From: Nakamurella alba
Lineage (GTDB): Bacteria; Actinomycetota; Actinomycetes; Mycobacteriales; Nakamurellaceae
Length of the DNA: 64,000 bases
Reading direction: 5' to 3'
Assembly (NCBI RefSeq): GCF_009707545.1
Contig: NZ_WLYK01000011.1
Location: forward strand, 124,001 to 188,000
Below, one piece after another: positions 57,712 to 64,000 of this stretch (position 1 is the first letter of the stretch; each line of letters starts with the position of its first letter). The notes under the pieces were generated by a model. That model saw only the letters and a program-made list of their open reading frames with translations, was not told where the DNA came from and searched no databases. A program made the translations under genes and the position numbers.

Positions 57712-58541
57712 GCGCCCCTGCCACTCCGGCGCTGACCGGGGACGCTGCGGTCGACAACGTGCTCTACGCCGACCACATCACCATCCGGTTCGGCGGACTC
57801 GTTGCGGTGAACGACGTCTCGTTCACCATTCCGCCACGGTCGGTGATCTCGCTGATCGGCCCGAACGGCGCCGGGAAGACCACGTTCTTCAACGTGATCA
57901 CCGGCCTGTACGAGCCGACCGAGGGCACCGTGTTCCTCGAAGGCGAGGACATCACCATGGTCAAGCCGCACAAGCGGGCCGCCATGGGTCTGGCCCGCAC
58001 GTTCCAGAACATCCGACTCTTCGGCCTGATGACGGCCGAGGAGAACGTGATGGTGGCGATGCACCCGCACCTGAAGTCCGGGATCATCTCCACGGTGCTG
58101 CGCACCCCGGGGCAGCGGCGCGAGGAGCGCGAGGCGCGGGACACGGCACGGGAACTGCTGCAGTACGTGGGCATCGGCAAGTCCGAGGGCGAGCTGGCCC
58201 GCAACCTGTCCTACGGCGACCAGCGCCGGCTGGAGATCGCCCGGGCGATGGCGCTGCGACCCAAGGTGCTGCTGCTCGACGAGCCGACCGCCGGCATGAA
58301 CCCGCAGGAGTCGCAGCAGTTCAACGACTTCGTCTACCGGGTGCGTGACGAGAAGGGGATCTCGGTCCTGCTCATCGAGCACGACATGTCGGTGATCATG
58401 AAGATCAGCGAGCGGATCACCGTGCTGGACCGCGGCACGATGATCGCCGAGGGCACGCCGGACGACATCCGCAACAACCAGCAGGTCATCGAGGCCTACC
58501 TCGGCAAGACCGGCACCCGGGAAGGGAAGCGGCTGGCATGA
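57708..58541 (+). CDS. livG: branched-chain amino-acid ABC transporter ATPase LivG
   Basis: A 277-residue ATPase. Walker A GPNGAGKTTFFN, LivG-type ARTFQNIRLFGLMTAEENV, signature NLSYGDQRRLEIARA (the Y-G-D form is normal for LivG), Walker B VLLLDEPTAGMNP, and the histidine in LIEHDMSVIM. A BCA-specific C-terminal part ends VIEAYLG. Overlaps of 4 bp on both sides tie it to livM and livF. Confidence 0.96.
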   Translation: MSAPATPALTGDAAVDNVLYADHITIRFGGLVAVNDVSFTIPPRSVISLIGPNGAGKTTFFNVITGLYEPTEGTVFLEGEDITMVKPHKRAAMGLARTFQNIRLFGLMTAEENVMVAMHPHLKSGIISTVLRTPGQRREEREARDTARELLQYVGIGKSEGELARNLSYGDQRRLEIARAMALRPKVLLLDEPTAGMNPQESQQFNDFVYRVRDEKGISVLLIEHDMSVIMKISERITVLDRGTMIAEGTPDDIRNNQQVIEAYLGKTGTREGKRLA

Positions 58542-59299
58542 CAACAGCACCCAGCGAGAACGTCGCCCCGGTCCGGGGTGCCGGCAAGGATGTCGTGCTG
58601 CAGCTCGACGACCTGTCGGTCAGCTACGGCAACATCGCGGCGGTCAAGGGCCTGTCGATGACCGTCTACACCGGTGAGATCGTCTGTCTGATCGGGTCGA
58701 ACGGTGCCGGGAAGTCCACGACGCTGCGCACCATCTCGGGCCTGCTCAAGCCCAAGCACGGTGACGTGGTGTTCAAGGGGCGCAAGATCAACGGCATCCC
58801 GGGGCACGAGGTCGTCAAGCTCGGCATCTGCCAGTCGCCGGAGGGTCGGAAGATCTTCCAGCGGATGACGGTGTCGGAGAACCTCGACCTCGGCGCGTTC
58901 ACCCGGAACGACACCGAGCAGATCGCGCAGGACCGGGAGCGGGTGCTGGAACTGTTCCCGCGGTTGCGGGAGCGGATCAACCAGAAGGCCGGCACCATGT
59001 CCGGCGGCGAGCAGCAGATGCTCGCGGTCGCCCGGGCGCTGCTCGGCAACCCGAGCCTGCTCCTGCTGGACGAGCCGTCCATGGGTCTGGCCCCGGTGCT
59101 GGTCGACGTCATCTTCGAGACGATCCAGACCATCCGGGACCAGGGCACCACCGTGCTGCTGGTCGAGCAGAACGCCCTCGCGGCCCTCGAGATCGCGGAC
59201 TACGCCTACGTTCTCGAGTCCGGTCACCTCAACATGGAGGGCCCGGCAGCACAGTTGCTCAACGACGACTCCGTCGCCGCCGCCTACCTTGGCGGCTGA
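58538..59299 (+). CDS. livF: branched-chain amino-acid ABC transporter ATPase LivF
   Basis: A 253-residue ATPase. Walker A GSNGAGKSTTLRTISG, the LivF mark LGICQSPEGRKIFQRMTVSENLDLGA, signature TMSGGEQQMLAVARAL, Walker B LLLLDEPSMGLAP, and LLVEQNALAALEIADYAYVLESG. It forms the ATPase pair with LivG and is the last gene of the operon. A hairpin at 59313-59352 follows. Confidence 0.97.
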   Translation: MTTAPSENVAPVRGAGKDVVLQLDDLSVSYGNIAAVKGLSMTVYTGEIVCLIGSNGAGKSTTLRTISGLLKPKHGDVVFKGRKINGIPGHEVVKLGICQSPEGRKIFQRMTVSENLDLGAFTRNDTEQIAQDRERVLELFPRLRERINQKAGTMSGGEQQMLAVARALLGNPSLLLLDEPSMGLAPVLVDVIFETIQTIRDQGTTVLLVEQNALAALEIADYAYVLESGHLNMEGPAAQLLNDDSVAAAYLGG

Positions 59300-59312
59300 T
59301 CCACGCTCTGCC

Positions 59313-59352
59313 CGGAGGGGCGCGGACCGGTTCGCCGGCCCGCGCCCCTCCG
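59313..59352 (+). terminator. terminator after livF
   Basis: CGGAGGGGCGCGG (59313-59325) pairs with CCGCGCCCCTCCG (59340-59352); GCCGTTTTC follows on the + strand, giving a short T-run. It starts 14 bp after the livF stop. Confidence 0.8.
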
Positions 59353-59375
59353 CCGTTTTCCCCACCCCCCGCCTG

Positions 59376-59478
59376 GCGCGAGGATCATCATCGCCTGCGC
59401 GTAGGAAGTTGGCGAGATTGGGACTGATGGTGCAGGAGTCGCCACTTTCGTACGCGCATCGGATGATGATCCTCGCGC
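59376..59478 (+). repeat. dispersed palindromic repeat, copy E
   Basis: The 17-bp arms 59376-59392 and 59462-59478 (GCGCGAGGATCATCATC and its complement) pair perfectly, and TGCGCGTA/TACGCGCA extends the stem inside after a small mismatch. The loop holds GGGACTGATGGTGCAGGAGTCGCC, the family core. CGCCTGCGCGTAGGAA is also found, inverted, in copy D. It sits between livF and the convergent ABC ATPase gene. Confidence 0.85.
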
Positions 59479-59495
59479 GGGGTGGGGCTCCGGGG

Positions 59496-61094
59496 TCAGG
59501 GGCGGCCGAGGGCGATGCGGGTGCGGGCGCGCTCGACGAAGCGCGGGTCGTGGGAGGCGGCGAGGACGCAGCGGCCGGCAGCGGTCTCGGCGAGCAGTAC
59601 CCGCACCACCCGGTCCGCGGACGCCTCGTCCTGCTGGGAGGTGGGCTCGTCGAGGATCAGCACCGGGGCGGCGGACACCAGGCAGCGGGCGAGCGAGACC
59701 CGTTGCCGCTCGCCGCCGGACAGCTTGTGCACCGGCTGGTCCAGCAGCGGGGTCAGCGCCAGGCGGTCCGCCTGCCTCTCGATCCCGTCCGCACCTGCGC
59801 TCCGCACGGTGGCGGTCAGCTGCAGGTTCTCCCGGACGGTCAACGGCTCGACCAGCGAGGCCCGCTGCGGCGCGACCGTGACCCAGCGGCGCCGGTGCTC
59901 CGCCCGCGCGGCCCGGTCCATGCCCGACCAGTCCGCGCCGCCGGTCGACACCCGACCGGCCACCGGGTCCAGCAGGCCGGCCCCGATCGCCAGCATCGTC
60001 GACTTCCCGGACCCGGACGGTCCGGTGACGACGGTCCAGTCGCCGGACCGGATGTCGAGCCGTAGACCGTCGAACAGCACCCTGCTGCCGAAGCCCGCGG
60101 TCACCGCGTCGTAGGACAGCAGCACCGTGCCGTGCAGATCGGCGGGCAGGTGGGCGATCTCGGTCGGATCGGCGACCGGTGCGTCGACTGCGGGGATCGG
60201 CGGGGGTGCGACCACCGGGCGATCGGTGACGGTCAACCGCACGCCGGCCGGCTCCGGCTCGGCCACCATCCCGGGTACCACCGCGCCGGAGAGCATCTCG
60301 GGCGGGATCCGGATCCAGCCGCGGCTGTCCGGCACCTGTTCCACCACGTCCCGGCCTGGTATCCACTGCTCCGCGATCCGGCCGTCCCGCACCCGCACCC
60401 CGCGGTCGGCGAAGGCATCGGCGCGGGGGTCGTGGCTGACCAGGACCAGACTGGTGCCACCGGCTGCGATCTCGGAGAGGAGTCGGTACACCTCGTGCGC
60501 CGACTCCTCGTCGAGCTCGCCGGTCGGTTCGTCCGCCAACAGCAGGCTCGGCCGGTGGGCGACGGCGGCGCAGATCGCCACCCGCTGAGCCTCGCCGCCG
60601 GACAGATCGGCCACCCGGCGACCGGCCAGGTGCTCCAGCCCGAGCTCCGAGAGTGTCTGGACGGCAGCGGCTGTCGCGGTCGACGCGGACCGCCCGGTGA
60701 TCCGCAGCTGCAGGGCGACGTTCTCCGGCACGGTCCGCTCGGGGAGCAGGCTGCGCCGGGCGTGCTGGTCGATGAAGCCCACGGAGGCCGCCCGCCAGCG
60801 TCGGCGCGCCGCCGTCGACATGCGGTGCAGGGCGGTGCCGGACACCACGACATCGCCGGCGGCGACGGCCTGCTCGCCGGTGATCACCCGCAACAATGTC
60901 GACTTGCCGGATCCGTTCGGCCCCTGCACCAGCAATCGCTCGCCGGCGTCCACCGTCAGGTCGGCGCCGCGCAACGCCATCACGTTCCCACCCGCGCCTT
61001 CGAAGGCGACGAACGCGTCCCGCACCATGACGATCGGTGCGCTGCGGACAGCCGGGATCCGGTCGGTGTCGGGGCTGGTCGTGGCGGGGCTCAT
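59496..61094 (-). CDS. ABC transporter ATPase with two fused nucleotide-binding domains
   Basis: A 532-residue protein with two complete ATPase domains. The first (about 25-250) has Walker A GPNGSGKST, signature LSGGEAQRV and Walker B LLLADEPTGELDEES, in the MacB/LolD style. The second (about 335-530) has GPSGSGKST, LSGGERQRV and LILDEPTSQQDE. The linker of about 85 residues is rich in Pro, Val and Ala. The upstream permease gene ends in a 4-bp overlap with this ATG, so the two make one transporter. Such MacB-like systems move lipids, peptides or act in envelope signalling; the substrate is unknown. Confidence 0.92.
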   Translation of the reverse strand: MSPATTSPDTDRIPAVRSAPIVMVRDAFVAFEGAGGNVMALRGADLTVDAGERLLVQGPNGSGKSTLLRVITGEQAVAAGDVVVSGTALHRMSTAARRRWRAASVGFIDQHARRSLLPERTVPENVALQLRITGRSASTATAAAVQTLSELGLEHLAGRRVADLSGGEAQRVAICAAVAHRPSLLLADEPTGELDEESAHEVYRLLSEIAAGGTSLVLVSHDPRADAFADRGVRVRDGRIAEQWIPGRDVVEQVPDSRGWIRIPPEMLSGAVVPGMVAEPEPAGVRLTVTDRPVVAPPPIPAVDAPVADPTEIAHLPADLHGTVLLSYDAVTAGFGSRVLFDGLRLDIRSGDWTVVTGPSGSGKSTMLAIGAGLLDPVAGRVSTGGADWSGMDRAARAEHRRRWVTVAPQRASLVEPLTVRENLQLTATVRSAGADGIERQADRLALTPLLDQPVHKLSGGERQRVSLARCLVSAAPVLILDEPTSQQDEASADRVVRVLLAETAAGRCVLAASHDPRFVERARTRIALGRP

Positions 61095-64000
61095 CGCAGG
61101 TCCATCTCGGGAGCACGGGGGAGCCGACCGCGGAAGGCGGTGAGGGCGGCAACACCGGCGGTCAACGCGCAGCCGACGAGCGCCGACCCCACCACCACGA
61201 GCACCACCGGCGCCGGCACCACCAGTCGCAGTGGCGGCACCACCGGCCCGCCGGCGGCCCCGGTGACCAGCAGGTGCAACGCCACCGCGGTGAGCGCCAC
61301 GCCGCCGAGCACCCCGAGCGGGATGCCCAGCAGCAGGGTGATCGTCGACCGGGTCAGCAGGACCAACCGCAGTCGGCCGCCGGTCAGCCCGTCCAGCTCG
61401 AGGGCGTGGTGGTCGGCGGCGGACTCGTCCAGGTCGGCCCGCACCGCCGCCGCGGCCGCGATGAGCGCCAGCAGCAGTGCGATCACACCCGACAGCACCA
61501 GCAGGTCCAGTGACCGGACCGCGACCGGGTCCTGCTCGATCGCCCCGAGCACCACCGAGCGGTACGCCACCGTCGCCGCCGCCGCGCCGGAGGTGTCGAT
61601 CGCGGCCTGCACCGCGGCGAGCTCATCGGCCGGCGCGCCGATCCAGACCTGCGTGACCGCAGCGGTTCCGGGAGCGGTCCGGTCGAGGATCGCCGTGGCG
61701 GCAGAGCGGTCGGCGATGAGGTACGTGGTGCCCAGGGCGGGCAGTCGGGGGAGCACACCGACGATCCGGACCGGGATCGCGACACCGTTGACGGTGACGC
61801 CGAACTCGCCGGAACCCCCGGCCCGGGCAGCGGTCGCCGGGTCGGTGAGCACAGGGATCGGGGTCAGGTCGGTGCGGGGCACGAAATCGGGCGTGAGGAC
61901 CACACGGTTGTCGCCGACCTGGTAGTGCACCCGCATTCCGGTGGCGCCGGCCTCGACGTCCGCCTCGTCCGAACCCCAGCCCGCCCAGGACAACCCGAGG
62001 TCGGCACCGCCGGCCCGCACCGTGGTGAAGGTGAGGTCCCCGGTGGCCAGGGCGCGATCGCTGTCCCCCTCGCCGACGCCGTGCTGGCGGTGCATGAGAT
62101 GCGCGTCGGACTCGGAGATCTCGATGGCACGGATGGTGAGCGGGCCGGCGATGTCGAGTGCGCTGCTCAGCCGGTCGCCGTTGCGCTGCAGCGCGATCCC
62201 GCGTTCCCGACCCTCGGTGGTCGCCACCCACACCCGCACCGTGATGTCGTCGTTCGCCCCGGCGACCTGCAGGACCAGCGTGCTGGATCCGGCCGGGACC
62301 GGGGTGCCGGGGGTGAGGCCGGTGGCGGTGATCCGACTCGCGAGTTCCGCGGGGGCGTCGTCGGATCCGGTGACCGGGCCGAACTCGTGCATCTCCGTCA
62401 GGACGGCCGGATCGATCCCCACCAGGGGGACCGACGAGGCGAGAGTGGTTCCGGCGAAGGCGGTCACCGACGAGCTGACCACCGGCCGGATCACCGCACC
62501 TGGGGCCGCCGCGACGAGGCCGGTGGTGTCCAGCGCGTCCAGCGGCACGCTCACCCCGGCGCTGGGCGTGATCCGTACGTCGAGCGGCACCTGCGCGGCC
62601 GCCTGGTCCCGGGCGGACTGCTGCAGGCCTGCCCGGTCGGCACCGGCGAACATCAGCGAACAGCAGGCCGCGGCGAGGAACCCGGCGGTGACCATCGGCA
62701 GCAGCGGGCGGCGCCGCGCCGCGACGACGGCCACTTCGCGGACCGGTCCGGTCCCCGCCCGGCTCAACCGGGACACCAGTGCCAGCAACGGCGACCAGAG
62801 CCGGGCGGTGACCAGGCCGGTGGCCGAGGCGAGCAGCACCACGGCGCCGGTCGTCAGGGTTCCGTCGGCGGCCGCGCCACCGGTCAGCACCAGCACCGTC
62901 AGCCCCACGGCCAGCACTGCGACGCAGTCGAGCACCAGTCTGGTCGGGCGCACGGCCGAGTCCGGCCAGCGAACGGTGGCCACGGTGATGGCGATCGCCG
63001 CGACACCCAGCCAGACCAGGGTCGGCCAGGTGGCGTCGACCGCGTCGAGTGCCGCGGCGGACGGGTCCGCGACGATGCCGCGCCCGCGCAGGGCGGTGAG
63101 CAACGCCCCGGCGGCGGCACCGACCAGCAGGCCCACCAGCACCGCCGGCAGGGGTTGGAGGGACGTGGTGAGCAGGATCTGCCGCCACGACGCGCCTCGC
63201 CGGGTGAGCAGCCGACCGACCAGCTGACCGCGCCGGCGCAGCCCGGCGGCGACGACCACGCAGAAGCCGAGCTGCAGCACGCCGGCGGCCACCCCCAGGA
63301 TGCGGAAGCGGTCGGCGCTCGCCGCAGCGCGGGCCGACGCATCCAGCACCGTGTCGGACGGCCAGGTGATCGTCAGCGGGCCCTGGGCCGCGCCGACGGT
63401 CTGCGAGATGCCGGCCAGGATGCGGTCGAATCCGGATGCCCCGATCGCGGCGACGGCGGCGCCGTCGAGGGTGCCGAACCAGGAGGTGGTGCGGCCGAAG
63501 AGATCGAGCGATGACAGGTCGCTGATCCCCGCCGGGTCGGTGCCGAGCAGGAGTGGCACGTCGGTGGAGATCAGCCGGGTTCCGGCCGGTCGGCCGTCGG
63601 TGAGGGTGCCGGTGCCGGTCACCACCAGGCCGAGATCCTTTTCCGCACCGGCGAAGTCGGCGATGGTGACCGGCGTGCTGCCGTCCGGGGCGGCGAGCGC
63701 GAGCACCTCGCAGCGGTCCGGCGTGCAGGTGGTCGGCAGGGTGCCGGAGTTGAGCCGGACCGCGCTGTCCAGTCCGGTGACGGCGCCGAGGGTGAAGTCG
63801 GCGCCGCCCACCGAGAGCTGGCGGAAGGTCAGCGCCTGCCGGACGTCGAGCAGTCCGGCGCCGGCGAATCCGCCGCGCACCGTCCGGTCGGTGGTCGACA
63901 GGTCCTGGTCGCGGAGATCGGTGGAGGTGACCGCCAGCACCGCCCGCGACGGCGCCGGCAGGGCGTCCACCGAGGTCCGGACCGCCGCGACCATGGCCTC
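61091..64000 (-). CDS. FtsX-like ABC permease, N-terminus beyond the window
   Basis: At least 969 residues; the frame is open through the right edge, so the true start is not seen. Hydrophobic helices occur in two clusters: residues around FRILGVAAGVLQLGFCVVVAAGL through the following 180 residues, and the C-terminal third (LDLLVLSGVIALLLALIAAAAAVRA, STITLLLGIPLGVLGGVALTAVALHLLV, PAPVVLVVVGSALVGCALTAGVAAL). Large extracytoplasmic segments lie between and before. The closing three-helix block is the FtsX domain, as in MacB/LolC permeases. Its stop overlaps the start of the double ATPase gene. Confidence 0.85.
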   Translation of the reverse strand, partial: EAMVAAVRTSVDALPAPSRAVLAVTSTDLRDQDLSTTDRTVRGGFAGAGLLDVRQALTFRQLSVGGADFTLGAVTGLDSAVRLNSGTLPTTCTPDRCEVLALAAPDGSTPVTIADFAGAEKDLGLVVTGTGTLTDGRPAGTRLISTDVPLLLGTDPAGISDLSSLDLFGRTTSWFGTLDGAAVAAIGASGFDRILAGISQTVGAAQGPLTITWPSDTVLDASARAAASADRFRILGVAAGVLQLGFCVVVAAGLRRRGQLVGRLLTRRGASWRQILLTTSLQPLPAVLVGLLVGAAAGALLTALRGRGIVADPSAAALDAVDATWPTLVWLGVAAIAITVATVRWPDSAVRPTRLVLDCVAVLAVGLTVLVLTGGAAADGTLTTGAVVLLASATGLVTARLWSPLLALVSRLSRAGTGPVREVAVVAARRRPLLPMVTAGFLAAACCSLMFAGADRAGLQQSARDQAAAQVPLDVRITPSAGVSVPLDALDTTGLVAAAPGAVIRPVVSSSVTAFAGTTLASSVPLVGIDPAVLTEMHEFGPVTGSDDAPAELASRITATGLTPGTPVPAGSSTLVLQVAGANDDITVRVWVATTEGRERGIALQRNGDRLSSALDIAGPLTIRAIEISESDAHLMHRQHGVGEGDSDRALATGDLTFTTVRAGGADLGLSWAGWGSDEADVEAGATGMRVHYQVGDNRVVLTPDFVPRTDLTPIPVLTDPATAARAGGSGEFGVTVNGVAIPVRIVGVLPRLPALGTTYLIADRSAATAILDRTAPGTAAVTQVWIGAPADELAAVQAAIDTSGAAAATVAYRSVVLGAIEQDPVAVRSLDLLVLSGVIALLLALIAAAAAVRADLDESAADHHALELDGLTGGRLRLVLLTRSTITLLLGIPLGVLGGVALTAVALHLLVTGAAGGPVVPPLRLVVPAPVVLVVVGSALVGCALTAGVAALTAFRGRLPRAPEMDLR

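Overview
The window is very GC-rich DNA with frequent GTG starts, dense operons with ATGA/GTGA stop-start overlaps, and gene content typical of Actinobacteria. The order hisA-RidA-hisF-hisI-...-trpE-trpC-trpB-trpA-lgt-...-pyk-tesB-...-ANTAR response regulator resembles the corresponding mycobacterial chromosome segment. The GlgE pathway, PriA-type HisA without a local trpF, and duplicated zinc-free ribosomal proteins also point to an actinomycete. A Nakamurella/Frankia-type lineage is a guess only. It looks like core chromosome: no integrase, transposase, phage gene or CRISPR array is visible.

Layout. 1-3.8 kb: end of a MarR-type regulator, a YbbN-like thioredoxin/TPR protein, a VOC protein, a WYL regulator and a membrane-anchored zinc metallopeptidase. 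3.8-17.1 kb: an alpha-glucan island. A leftward operon glgE-treS-mak-glgB is divergent from glgP, and a leftward glgX debranching gene follows. 17.3-20.3 kb: ABC ATPase, enoyl-CoA hydratase and a THUMP-like methyltransferase. 20.5-23.7 kb: a zinc-starvation island with cysteine-poor ribosomal proteins L31, L32, L28, S14 and L36, the hibernation-factor-recruiting protein MRF and an HU protein, with three Zur-like boxes. 23.8-25.2 kb: a secreted Ig-repeat protein gene broken by one in-frame TAG. 25.5-36.4 kb: late histidine genes, two unknown small genes, a GNAT gene, the tryptophan genes trpE, (membrane protein), trpC, trpB, trpA, and lgt. 36.8-42.8 kb: gltBD. 43.6-46.3 kb: pyk and tesB. 46.3-51.9 kb: an SCO6745-type protein, an ECF sigma factor with its DGPF partner, and a LysR/flavin monooxygenase/SDR divergon. 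52.0-53.0 kb: a tRNA with anticodon CAA and a PdtaR-like antiterminator. 53.6-59.3 kb: a complete branched-chain amino-acid ABC transporter. 59.5-64.0 kb: a two-domain ABC ATPase and an FtsX-like permease cut by the window end.

How it works together. TreS, Mak, GlgE and GlgB convert trehalose to maltose, maltose 1-phosphate and branched alpha-glucan, while GlgP and GlgX degrade the polymer. The ribosomal island is predicted to replace zinc-binding ribosomal proteins and to set up hibernation when zinc is low. PriA should serve both histidine and tryptophan synthesis because no trpF is seen beside the trp genes. GltBD and the amino-acid importer connect to nitrogen supply.

Beyond genes, the most interesting signal is a dispersed family of imperfect palindromes in intergenic gaps, with five copies sharing a core close to GGCGACTCCTGCACCA. 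A cluster of roughly 90-bp and 40-bp repeats fills the gltD-pyk gap.
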